Shown here piece by piece: positions 17,746 to 26,600 of a stretch of DNA of 64,000 nucleotides (position 1 is its first letter; every line of letters starts with the position of its first letter). Origin of the DNA: Luteimonas deserti (GTDB lineage Bacteria > Pseudomonadota > Gammaproteobacteria > Xanthomonadales > Xanthomonadaceae); the NCBI RefSeq assembly GCF_013425765.1, contig NZ_JACCJZ010000013.1, forward strand, positions 372,001 through 436,000. The letters are read 5' to 3'. The notes beneath the pieces were generated by a model. That model made no database searches, had not been told where the DNA came from, and saw nothing but the letters and a program-made list of their open reading frames with translations. The position numbers were made by a program, and so were the translations under genes.

Positions 17746-18498
17746 ATGACCAGCAATCTCGCCGTCTCCGTGTCGCTCAACGTCAGCGGCCAGCTCCCGA
17801 TCGCCACCAGCGCCGCCAGCGCCCAGCGCACCGCCGACGGCCGGGTGCAGTTCGAGAACGACAACTACCGGATCACCGCAGGCGACAACGACGAGGTGAT
17901 CATCTTCAACAAGGGAACCGGGGAAAGCTACCGCATCTGGGGCGATCCGCACGTCGAGATCGACGGCAAGCACGCGTTCGACTTCTGGGGGCAGACCACG
18001 TTCCAGCTCGACGACGGCACCAAGGTCACCATCGAGACCACGCCTTGGGACAAGGGCGGCAACGGCGCCACGGTCGCCTCCGTGGTCACCATCACCGACG
18101 GCGATTACGGCGTGCAGATCAGCGGGGTCGACAGCAACACCGCCGGCGATCTCTCGTTCCAGGAGTTCGCCGGCGGCGGCCGGGTGCTCGACGCTGCCGT
18201 GCGCGACGGGAACGTGCTGCTGGAAAACGAGACAGGCCGCGGTTTTCTCGCCGTCGATCGTGACGGCAACATCCGGCACGTGGATCAGGCCTTCATCCTG
18301 GCCACCGACGAACTGAAGAACGGCGGCCCGGATTTCCTCGCGCACTTCGCCGAGATCCTCGCGTTCTTCACCGGTCTGATGTCGATCAGCTTCAACGGCG
18401 GCCTGGCGCTGGGCACCGACAATCCACACCGGGTTCGCGAATCCGCCGCCATGCCTGTGCCGTGGCAGTTCAGCATGACGCTCTCGATCAGCGCCTGA
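17746..18498 (+). CDS. DUF1521 protein, predicted metal-induced self-cleaving
   Basis: A 250-residue protein. From about residue 35 to 135 it matches the DUF1521 domain, with FENDNYRITAGDNDEVIIFN, YRIWGDPHVEIDGKHAFDFW and GTTFQLDDGTKVTIET-type strings. In Bradyrhizobium NopE1 and a Vibrio homologue this domain (called MIIA) cleaves itself between Asp and Pro of GDPH when calcium or similar metals bind; here that bond would be Asp67-Pro68. The remainder is beta-rich, without a recognised domain. No Sec signal is visible, so export, if any, would use another route. ATG 17746 follows an AGGGG site. No secretion gene lies nearby and the role is unknown. Confidence 0.8.
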   Translation: MTSNLAVSVSLNVSGQLPIATSAASAQRTADGRVQFENDNYRITAGDNDEVIIFNKGTGESYRIWGDPHVEIDGKHAFDFWGQTTFQLDDGTKVTIETTPWDKGGNGATVASVVTITDGDYGVQISGVDSNTAGDLSFQEFAGGGRVLDAAVRDGNVLLENETGRGFLAVDRDGNIRHVDQAFILATDELKNGGPDFLAHFAEILAFFTGLMSISFNGGLALGTDNPHRVRESAAMPVPWQFSMTLSISA

Positions 18499-19037
18499 CC
18501 GGCGCCGCCGGCGCGCAAGGCGCAAGCAGCGGCGGGCGAATCGCGGTCGTGTGCGCCCCTGTCCGCATCGACATCGTCGAGCGCGCGATGGCCGGATCGC
18601 GCCCGTTGCGATACGCGCTGCACGGTGGCGTGCATGCAAGACCCGGGATCGGATGGAGCTGGTCGGGGCGTGGCGCCTCTCGCGGCATCGACCGTCCGGG
18701 CGTGAATCTCGTGCGTGCGCCGGTCCAGCCTGTAGCGCATTGCGCATACGCCGCAGAGCCCTCGTGAAACGGAACGGGGACCGCGGAGCCGGCCGGCCGG
18801 AGGCCGCTCCGGCGCGCGGTTCTTCGGCGATCGCGATCGCCCGACTGGGCGGCACGCCATCTGCAGGCGCCCAGCGCGCGGCCGCGCACTCTCCCTGTCT
18901 TCCGCCCGAGCATCGGTCCGGACCGCGGCGGCGCGTTCGCCGGGGCGCGCGACGACCGCATGGAACAGGTGCGACAGAGCCGATGGTGCCGAGGGTGCAT
19001 CGCCTCCGGCCGAGTCGGGCGCGTTCTCCGCCCCCGA
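18499..19037. other. Intergenic region, no supported gene
   Basis: A 539-base GC-rich gap between the DUF1521 gene and the convergent DUF1622 gene. A strong palindromic patch (GGAGCCGGCCGGCCGGAGGCCGCTCC-like, around 18785-18812) could act as a bidirectional terminator, though it lacks a T-run. Open frames are arginine-rich and unconvincing. Confidence 0.5.
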
Positions 19038-19427
19038 TCAGCCGCCTCGGGATGTCCGGTCCCGGTTGCGTCCGGGACGACTGCTCCACGGCAACCGGCC
19101 CTCGATCTCCAGGTGCAGTGCGAACACCAGGAAACTGCGGATCAGCACCATCACGCCGAGCATCAGCAGGCTGTCGACGCTGTATTCGACGACGATCGTC
19201 CGGATGATGTCGGCCGCCACGAGGAATTCGAGTCCGAGAATGAGGCCCCGCACGCTGTGCTTGCGATAGGCGAGATACGCCTGGTGCCCGCCGCGCCGCC
19301 GCAACTCGAACGGCCAGCGACAGGTGGCGAACGCGAAGCCGCCGAGCGTCACCACCACGCCCAGCACCTCGAGCGCCTGGATGCTCCAGCCGACCATCGA
19401 CACCAGCGGTTCGCCGAGCGTCACCAC
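19038..19427 (-). CDS. DUF1622 family membrane protein
   Basis: A 129-residue inner-membrane protein with three predicted helices, around residues 11-34 ([20 protein letters not shown]), 58-78 ([14 protein letters not shown]) and 83-105 ([19 protein letters not shown]). [19 protein letters not shown] and [11 protein letters not shown] are typical of DUF1622 proteins. It begins only 4 bases after the sdaA stop, so the two are likely co-transcribed. The start is one of two adjacent GTG codons (19427 or 19424). Function is unknown. Confidence 0.8.
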   Translation of the reverse strand: MVTLGEPLVSMVGWSIQALEVLGVVVTLGGFAFATCRWPFELRRRGGHQAYLAYRKHSVRGLILGLEFLVAADIIRTIVVEYSVDSLLMLGVMVLIRSFLVFALHLEIEGRLPWSSRPGRNRDRTSRGG

Positions 19428-19431
19428 CGGC

Positions 19432-20814
19432 TCAGCACTCGATGACGTTGACCGCCAGGCCGCCGCGCGAGGTTTCCTTGTACTTGTCGCGCATGTCGCG
19501 GCCGGTGTCGCGCATGGTCCTGATGACCTTGTCGAGGCTGACCTTGTGCTTGCCGTCGCCGCGGAAGGCCATGCGCGAGGCGTTGATCGCCTTGACCGCG
19601 CCCATCGCGTTGCGCTCGATGCAGGGGATCTGCACCAGGCCGCCGATCGGATCGCAGGTCAGGCCGAGGTTGTGCTCCATGCCAATCTCGGCCGCGTTCT
19701 CGATCTGGCTGGGCGTGCCGCCGAGCGCAGCGGTCAGGCCGGCGGCGGCCATCGAACAGGCCACGCCCACTTCACCCTGGCAGCCGACCTCCGCGCCGGA
19801 AATGCTGGCGTTCTCCTTGTAGAGGATGCCGACGGCGGCCGCGGTCAGCAGGAAGTCGAAAATGCCCTGCTCGCTGGAGTTGGGGCAGAAGCGGTCGTAG
19901 TAATGCAGCACCGCAGGCAGGATGCCGGCGGCACCATTGGTCGGCGCGGTGACCACGCGGCCGCCTGCGGCGTTCTCCTCGTTCACGGCGAGCGCGTAGA
20001 GGTTGACCCAGTCGAGCACGGTCAGGGGGTCGCGCATGCCCGCTTCGGGCTTGGACGAAAGCTCGGCGTGCAGGGCCGGCGCGCGACGGGTCACGTGCAG
20101 GCCGCCGGGCAGGGTGCCGGTCTGGCGGATGCCGCGTGCCACGCACGACTGCATCGCCGCCCACAGTTCGCGCAGGCCGCTACGGATCTCGTCCTCGCTG
20201 CGCCAGACCGTCTCGTTCTCCAGCATCAGCGTGGCGATGCTCAGGCCGGTGGCGTTGGCGCGGGCGATCAGTTCGTCGCCGCTCGCGAACGGATGCGGCA
20301 CATCCGTGGTGTCGGCGACGATGCGGTCCTCGGCCGCCTCGTCCTCGTTGACCACGAAACCGCCACCGACCGAGTAGTAGTCGCGCGTGGCGATCACGCT
20401 GCCGTCGGCGGCGTAGGCGGAGAAGCGCATGCCGTTGGTGTGGAAGGGCAGCTTCTGGCGCTTGTTCATCACCAGATCCGACTTCTCGTCGAAACCGATC
20501 TCGTGCGTGCCGGCCAGGCGGATGCGTTTCTCGCCGCGGATGCGCAGCAACGCATCGGGAATGATGTCCGGATCGATCTGGTTCGGCATGTGGCCTTCGA
20601 GGCCCATCATCACGGCCTTGTCGGTGCCGTGGCCGCGCCCGGTCAGGGCCAGCGAGCCGAAGACCTCGGCACGGATGCGGACGACGTCGCCCAGCCGCCC
20701 CGGCACTTCGAGCCAGCGACGCACGAAGCGCGCGCCCGCGCGCATCGGCCCGACGGTATGCGAGGAACTCGGCCCGATGCCGATCTTGTAGAGGTCGAAG
20801 GTGCTGACTGCCAT
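19432..20814 (-). CDS. sdaA: L-serine ammonia-lyase (iron-sulfur)
   Basis: A 460-residue single-chain serine dehydratase that deaminates L-serine to pyruvate and ammonia using a [4Fe-4S] cluster. The beta domain begins with [22 protein letters not shown]; the alpha domain has cluster cysteines in [21 protein letters not shown] and [21 protein letters not shown]. The length is standard. A TAGAAT hexamer (20821-20826) ends 6 bases before the ATG, so the message may be leaderless. With kbl and tdh elsewhere in the window it supports a threonine-glycine-serine catabolic capacity. Confidence 0.96.
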   Translation of the reverse strand: MAVSTFDLYKIGIGPSSSHTVGPMRAGARFVRRWLEVPGRLGDVVRIRAEVFGSLALTGRGHGTDKAVMMGLEGHMPNQIDPDIIPDALLRIRGEKRIRLAGTHEIGFDEKSDLVMNKRQKLPFHTNGMRFSAYAADGSVIATRDYYSVGGGFVVNEDEAAEDRIVADTTDVPHPFASGDELIARANATGLSIATLMLENETVWRSEDEIRSGLRELWAAMQSCVARGIRQTGTLPGGLHVTRRAPALHAELSSKPEAGMRDPLTVLDWVNLYALAVNEENAAGGRVVTAPTNGAAGILPAVLHYYDRFCPNSSEQGIFDFLLTAAAVGILYKENASISGAEVGCQGEVGVACSMAAAGLTAALGGTPSQIENAAEIGMEHNLGLTCDPIGGLVQIPCIERNAMGAVKAINASRMAFRGDGKHKVSLDKVIRTMRDTGRDMRDKYKETSRGGLAVNVIEC

Positions 20815-20820
20815 GCGGCT

Positions 20821-20826
20821 ATTCTA
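20821..20826 (-). promoter_or_regulatory. Candidate -10 box of sdaA (leaderless)
   Basis: TAGAAT on the minus strand, followed by AGCCGC and then the sdaA ATG. The 6-base spacing places the transcription start at the start codon. No convincing -35 is seen. Confidence 0.4.
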
Positions 20827-20863
20827 CGGGCCACGCCCGGACTTCCGCCTGACGCGACGCCGC

Positions 20864-21496
20864 ATGAGCGAGCCCCGCCTGATCCTCTACCAGCGCGACG
20901 ACTGCCATCTGTGCGATCTCGCGCTGGAGACGCTCGCGCAGGCACGCGTGCCGGCCTTCGAAAGCGTGTTCATCGACGGCGACGTGGCGCTGGAGGCGCG
21001 CTACGGCGTGCGGGTTCCCGTGCTGCAGGAGGCCGGAGGGCGGACGCTCGACTGGCCCTTCGACGTCGTCACGCTGCGCACCTGGCTCGCGTCACTGGCG
21101 CTGCTGGTCCACCCTCTGGGCAGCCTGGCCGCGCCCGTGACCGACGACGTGAACCTCGCGAAGCCCGGGCACGGGGCGACGGCCCGCTGGAGCGGCGTGC
21201 ATGTCGAGCAGGTGCTGCCCGCCGGAAGCATCCAGCGCCTGGTGGTGACCCGCGCCGTGACCAGCGCCCCCGGCGAGTTGGACGCGGCCAGCGTCCGCGA
21301 GGTGCTGACGGGGCTGTCGGGCCCCGCCCTGGACACCGGGCATCGACCCCGCGGGCTGGCGCAGATGGGCCACGCCGCCTCGATCTGGGAAGGCGTGATC
21401 GTCCTCGCCTCCGGCACGGTGATGGGCTTCGTGATCGATGCCGACATGGTCTGTCTGCACGGCGCCGAAGGCGAACAGGCCTGCTGGACGCGTTGA
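20864..21496 (+). CDS. Glutaredoxin-like (DUF836) protein with extra C-terminal domain
   Basis: A 210-residue protein. Residues 1-80 are a small thioredoxin-fold domain of the DUF836 type: LILYQRDDCHLCDLALETL carries a CHLC redox motif, then YGVRVPVLQ with the cis-proline. Such proteins normally end here. This one continues for about 130 residues, beginning with a signal-peptide-like hydrophobic run (TWLASLALLVHPLGSLAAP) and then an unrecognised domain ending VCLHGAEGEQACWTR. It may be a real fusion or two genes joined by a lost start or frameshift. ATG 20864 is the first codon consistent with the domain; the earlier in-frame ATG falls within the sdaA start region. Confidence 0.7.
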   Translation: MSEPRLILYQRDDCHLCDLALETLAQARVPAFESVFIDGDVALEARYGVRVPVLQEAGGRTLDWPFDVVTLRTWLASLALLVHPLGSLAAPVTDDVNLAKPGHGATARWSGVHVEQVLPAGSIQRLVVTRAVTSAPGELDAASVREVLTGLSGPALDTGHRPRGLAQMGHAASIWEGVIVLASGTVMGFVIDADMVCLHGAEGEQACWTR

Positions 21497-21602
21497 ACGG
21501 GCGTCGCCAGTGCGCAGCGCGTCGCACGCGGTCCAGGGACAGTGAGCCGGGACGTCGCGCGCACCGCGCCGACGAACCGGCCGCGTGTCGGCCGCGTGTC
21601 GG

Positions 21603-22163
21603 CTATCGGCCGGCCGGCTGCAGATACACCCGCGTGCTGACCGCGATTGCGGCGGGAATCGTGCCGGTATCGGCCCAGTCGCCGCCGCCGACGCCGAACG
21701 CCAGCCGGTCCACGGTCGCGCGCCCGGTGAGCAGCGGCCGTGGCCCCGGGGTCCAGCTGAAGGTCAGCGTCACCGGTTTGCGCACGCCGCGCAGTTCCAG
21801 GGTGCCGTCGGCGGCGTACTGGCCATTGCCCAGATCGCGGAATCCGCTTGCGGTGTAGCTGGCCTGGGCGAACCTGGCGATGTCGAAGAACGCCGGACCG
21901 CGCATCTCGCCGTCGTAGTCGGGGTTGCGCGTGGTCGCACCGGCCATCGGGATCACCACCGACAGGTGACTTCCCGCGAGGTCGGCCGGATCGAAGCGGA
22001 CCGTCGTGCGGAACGCCGGAAAGATGCCTGAAAAGGTCTCGCCCTGGTACTTGCCGGCGAACGCCAGCGACGAGCCGGGCGCCTGCACGTAATCCGCAGC
22101 GACGACGTGGTGGACGGGGAGGGCGGCGAGGGCGAGGGCGAGCACGAGGCGCGGGGCGGGCAT
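21603..22163 (-). CDS. YceI family exported lipid-binding protein
   Basis: A 186-residue periplasmic lipocalin-like YceI protein. Signal peptide: MPAPRLVLALALAALPVHHVVA. The domain has GSSLAFAGKYQGETFSGIFPAF, the VRFDPADLAGSHLSVVIPM strand, FFDIARFAQASYTASGFRDLG and GTLELRGVRKPVTLTFSW. YceI proteins bind polyprenoids such as ubiquinone-like lipids in their barrel. It is the last gene of a three-gene operon, 4 bases after the cytochrome b561 stop, with a second YceI gene first. Confidence 0.93.
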   Translation of the reverse strand: MPAPRLVLALALAALPVHHVVAADYVQAPGSSLAFAGKYQGETFSGIFPAFRTTVRFDPADLAGSHLSVVIPMAGATTRNPDYDGEMRGPAFFDIARFAQASYTASGFRDLGNGQYAADGTLELRGVRKPVTLTFSWTPGPRPLLTGRATVDRLAFGVGGGDWADTGTIPAAIAVSTRVYLQPAGR

Positions 22164-22167
22164 GGCG

Positions 22168-22755
22168 TCAATCCTGGAGCGGGGAGGGCGGACGGCCGCG
22201 GGACGACGACCAGGCACGCGGCAGCATGCGCACGAGGGTCGCATCGCGGCGGATGAGGTGGTGGTGGAGTGCCGCGGCGGCGTGCAGCAGCGCGACGCCG
22301 ACCAGTGTCCAGAACAGCCGGACGTGCAGATCGCCCGCGGCCGCACGCAGCGCGGCATCGCGGCCGACCAGTGGCGGCAGGTTGAACAGGCCGAACCACT
22401 GCAGCGGAAACCCGGCGGCCGAATTGAAGGTCCAGCCGCTGAGGGGAATCGCGAAGAGCAGGCCGTACAGCATCCAGTGCGTGGCGGCCGCCACACGGGC
22501 CTGCCAGCGCGGCGTGCCCGCGACCGGTGCCGGCGCACCGGCGGCCAGGCGCCAGCACAGACGCAGCACCGCCAGCGCGAGCAACGTCAGGCCGAGCGAC
22601 TTGTGCAGCGCGTAGGCCTGCACCTTGGCCGGGCTGGGGCGCATGTCGCCCATCAGCAGCCCGATCGTCGCGATGCCCAGGATCAGCAGCACCACGCCCC
22701 AGTGCAGCGTCTGGCTCACCGCGCCCCAGCGGTCGGGCGGATTGCGCAGGCTCAT
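22168..22755 (-). CDS. Cytochrome b561 family protein
   Basis: A 195-residue four-helix di-haem membrane cytochrome. Haem-ligand histidines fall in SQTLHWGVVLLILG, YALHKSLGLTLLALAVLRL, ATHWMLYGLLFAIPLSGW and LHVRLFWTLVGVALLHAAAALHHH. Bacterial b561 oxidises ubiquinol or passes electrons to superoxide; pairing with YceI, which binds isoprenoid quinones, is a recurrent arrangement. Its ATG overlaps the stop of the upstream YceI gene (ATGA), and the downstream YceI follows after 4 bases. Confidence 0.93.
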   Translation of the reverse strand: MSLRNPPDRWGAVSQTLHWGVVLLILGIATIGLLMGDMRPSPAKVQAYALHKSLGLTLLALAVLRLCWRLAAGAPAPVAGTPRWQARVAAATHWMLYGLLFAIPLSGWTFNSAAGFPLQWFGLFNLPPLVGRDAALRAAAGDLHVRLFWTLVGVALLHAAAALHHHLIRRDATLVRMLPRAWSSSRGRPPSPLQD

Positions 22756-23507
22756 GGTGCTGGCCGTCCGGAGCGCGTCCCGGTGGTGGCATCGGGCTCG
22801 GGCCCGAATTCGGGATCGGGCAGGCTTGCATCCGGCGCGGCGTCGTCGTCCTCGCCCCGGCCGGCAGGCTCGACCGGCGCAGTCTCGTCCGGCGCGGCCG
22901 CGTCCGTTGCGCGCATGCGGGTGGCCTCGACCTCGAGCCGCAACTCCACCGCGTCTCCGATCATCGAGCGCCAGGCATCGACGCCGAACTCCGCACGCGA
23001 CAGCGTGGTGGTCGCGGAGAATCCGACCGTCTGCCGGAAGGGGGGGAGTGGATGCCGCCGTGCGCCGTTGCGGACCGCGTCGAGCACCACGTCGCGGGTG
23101 ACGCCGCGCAGGGTCAGGGCACCGTGGACGCGTGCACGCGTGTCGTCCACCGCTTCGATACGGGTCGACACGAAGCGCGCGACCGGATGGCGCTCGGTGT
23201 CGAGCAGCCCGCGTCCGGCGACCGCGCGGTTCCAGGCAGCGTCGCCGAAATCGAGCCGCTCCAGCGGCACCGTGACCTCCACCTCGGCGCCGGTCCAGTC
23301 CCGGCCGTTGGTCCGCAGCGTGCCGGTGGTCCCCGACACGGTTCCGATCGCCTTCGAGAAGCCGGCGTGGTCGACGGCCAGCATCACCCGGGTATGCACG
23401 GGATCCAGGCGGTAACGCCCGGCATCGTCCGCCGCGGCGGCGGCCCATGTGCATGCGAGGACCCCGATCAGCGGCAGCAGGAACCATGGGCGGAAGCGGC
23501 GTGGCAT
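22752..23507 (-). CDS. YceI family protein with acidic C-terminal tail
   Basis: A 251-residue exported YceI protein. The signal peptide spans about residues 1-26 (FLLPLIGVLACTWAAAAA). The YceI domain (about 28-190) has YRLDPVHTRVMLAVDHAGFSKAIG, LERLDFGDAAWNRAV, HPVARFVSTRIE and GALTLRGVTRDVVLD. After the domain it carries about 55 extra residues, rich in Asp, Glu, Pro and Ala (DETAPVEPAGRGEDDDAAPD), of low complexity. It is the first gene of the YceI-b561-YceI operon. A TAGAAT hexamer ends 5 bases before its ATG. Confidence 0.9.
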   Translation of the reverse strand: MPRRFRPWFLLPLIGVLACTWAAAAADDAGRYRLDPVHTRVMLAVDHAGFSKAIGTVSGTTGTLRTNGRDWTGAEVEVTVPLERLDFGDAAWNRAVAGRGLLDTERHPVARFVSTRIEAVDDTRARVHGALTLRGVTRDVVLDAVRNGARRHPLPPFRQTVGFSATTTLSRAEFGVDAWRSMIGDAVELRLEVEATRMRATDAAAPDETAPVEPAGRGEDDDAAPDASLPDPEFGPEPDATTGTRSGRPAP

Positions 23508-23512
23508 CGGCG

Positions 23513-23518
23513 ATTCTA
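23513..23518 (-). promoter_or_regulatory. Candidate -10 box of the YceI-b561 operon
   Basis: TAGAAT on the minus strand, 5 bases from the ATG of the first YceI gene. A TTGTGC lies 19 bases further upstream (23538-23543), a long but acceptable spacing. A leaderless start is predicted. Confidence 0.45.
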
Positions 23519-23621
23519 GGCACAGGCGACGGCGCGGGCACAACTTGCGGCAGCGACGCTGCGTTGCGAGGATGCTGCAGGGATGCGCGGCCAGCGCGCG
23601 GTTGCGGCTTCGGGGAGTGGT

Positions 23622-26600
23622 ATGCGCTACGCAAGGATGGCCCTGGTGGGCGTGTGGTGCCTGCTGTGGGCGTGCACGGCGCTGGCCCGGGACGATGGCG
23701 CGATCACGGCGAGTCGACCGCAGCCGCGCCAGCTCGGCGTGCTCGACGGGCTGCCGTCGAACCGGGTCAACGCGCTCGCCGAGGATCGCCAGGGCTTTCT
23801 CTGGGTGGCGACACGGGACGGACTGGCCCGCTACGACGGTGTCGGCTTCCGCGTCTGGCGGGTCGAGGACGGCTTGCGCGACAACATGGTGTGGTCCGTC
23901 CATGTCGACCGCCACGACCGGGTCTGGGCGGGCACGCGCAACGGCGGGCTGTCGATGCTCGACGCGGGACGCCGCACCTTCACCCACTACGACAGGACCA
24001 GTCACCCGGAGATGGGTGAGCACGACATCTGGGCCGTCACGTCGACCCCGGATGGCGCGATCTGGTTCGGGACGGCCGGCGGTGGCCTGTTCCGCCTGGC
24101 ACCGGATGGCGCCCTGCGACGGTTCACCTCGGATCCGGGCGATCCGCGCAGCCTGCCGTCCGACATCGTCGCCTATCTGGTGGTCGACGGCGACGACACC
24201 TTGTGGGTGGCCGGCAAGGCCGGGGTCGCGGCCTGGACAGGGGACGGCTTCAGGCCGCTGGCCCTGCCTCTGGCACCCGGTGAACTCGTGGAGGGCCTCG
24301 TGGCCGACGCCGACGGCGATCTGTGGATCGGCGCGCGCATGGCCAGCTTCGTGCGTCGTGCCGGCGGCGATCCCGAGCGGATGTCCTGGGTCGATCCCGT
24401 GCTCGGCCAGCCGGTGTTGCACATGCTGGTCAAGGATCGGCAGGGCACGCGCTGGCTGGACACCTCCAGCGGCCTGGCGCGCGAGATCGACGGTCGCATC
24501 GAGGACGTGCCGTTGTTCAGCGTGACCAGCCGAGGGCTCGTACGCCCGATGTGGACCGCCGGACTCGAAGACCGCGAAGGCGGGTTGTGGTTCGGCACGG
24601 TGGACGCGGGTCTGTGGTACCTGCCGGCCACATGGCGCAATTTCACGACGCTCCAGCGCCGGATGGCGGATCCGGCGTCAATGGCGAACGCACTGGTGAA
24701 CGGGGTCGCGCCGACCGCGGACGGCGCGTTGTGGCTGGTGGGCAGCGGTGGCGGACTCGACCGTCTCGATCCCAGGACGGGCGCGATCGAGCACCGGGCG
24801 TCGCGGATCTGCGACAGCGAGATCGCACGCGCGGTGCACGAGACGGCCACAGGCCAGGTCCTGGTGGCGTGCACGAAGCGGCTGCTGCGTTTCGATCCGG
24901 TGACCCGCCGGCGGCAGGTCTGGGGCACCAGCGACGGGGCCGACGTCACGTTGGAATTGACCGTCCAGAACATCATCGAACAGGACGACGGCACGCTGTG
25001 GATCTCGTTCCACGACGGTGTCCAGGCGCGGCGGCCCGACGGCACCGTCATCCTCAGCGTCCTGCCCGGTTCGCCCCGCGGCGGGCTGCCAGCGTCCGCG
25101 CGACCCACCCGCGTGATGCGCGGGTTCGGCGATACGGTGTGGCTGGCCACGACGGACGGCCTGTACCGGTGGGACGGGTCGCGCGCGACCTTCGCGTTGC
25201 TGCCGGGGAGCCCGCGTCGCGAGATCGCGGCACTCGCATTGCAGGATGACGACACGGTCTGGCTGGCCTCGCTCGGCTCGATCGAGGCCCACACATGGGA
25301 CGGCACCCGGCTCCGGCTGCGCCGGGCCTTCGATGTCGACGACGGAATGCCTCTGGCGCTGCCGGGCGACGTGAAGCTCGACGCCCGTGGCGCGGTCTGG
25401 GTGACCACCGTCCGTGGGCTCTTGCGCATCGATCCCGAGACGCCCCGGATCCGGACCTACGGCGTGCGTGACGGCCTGTTGAGCCAGGAATTCAGCGAGC
25501 ACCCCATGGGCGTGTCGCGCGAGGGCCATCTCGCGGTGGGCACGACAGATGGCCTGCTGCTGTTCCATCCCCTGCACGTGAGGCAACGCGAGAAGACGCC
25601 GCCGCTGGTGATCGAAACGCTGCACGTGCGCCGCGGCGACGACGTCGTCGAACTCGATGCGGCTCAGCCCATCCGTCTGCAGCACGGCGACCGGGACCTC
25701 AGCGTCGTCGCCCGCCTGCTGTCGTTCACCGACGCGCACGCGCATCACTACCGCTTCCGGCTGGACGGCTACGAAACCGGCTGGGTGGAACTGGACACGA
25801 CGGCGGAGCGCGTGTTTCCACGGTTGCCTTCCGGGCGCTACGGCCTGCACATCGAGGCGCGTACCGAGGACGGCGACTGGGTCGCGCTCGCGCCACTGAC
25901 CGTCCAGCAGGCGCCGCCGTGGTGGCGCACGGGCTGGGCGTTGCTGATCCTGCTGCTGTGCTTCGGCTTCGGCATCTGGCGCATCGCCCACGCCTATCGC
26001 GAGCGTCTCAAGCGGCGCCATGCCTGGCAGCTGGCCGAGGAGAAGCGCGAGTTGGCGGAGCAGGCGTCGACCGCCAAGACGCGCTTTCTTGCCACGCTGG
26101 GCCACGAGGTGCGCACGCCGATGACGGGGGTGCTGGGCATGAGCGAACTGCTGCTCGATACCGCGCTCGATGCGCGGCAGCGGGACTACACCCTGGCGAT
26201 CCGCCGTGCGGGCGAGCACCTGATGCGCCTGGTCAACGACGCGCTGGACCTCGCCCGCATCGAGGCCGGAAAGCTGCAGCTCGAGACCCAGCCGTTCGAT
26301 CTCGCGCTGCTCGTGCGCGACATCTCCGGCCTGGGCGCGCCACTGGCCCGCCAGAAAGGCCTCGACTTCGAGGTGCTGGTGGCGCCCGATGCCCCGGCAT
26401 GGGTGGTCGGCGACGCGACCCGCGTGCGCCAGATCCTGCTCAACCTGATCGGCAACGCCCTCAAGTTCACCGATACGGGCGGCGTCGTCGTGCAGGTCGA
26501 AACGGATCGCAGCGGCCTGACGTTCCGGGTCCGCGACACCGGTCCCGGACTCAGCGCGGACCAGATGGCGCGTCTGTTCCGTCGCTTCGAACAGGCCGAG

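Noticed and set aside
18499-19037. Checked as a possible tRNA, small RNA or short gene region
   Set aside because: No cloverleaf, T-run terminator or ribosome site with a plausible ORF was found.
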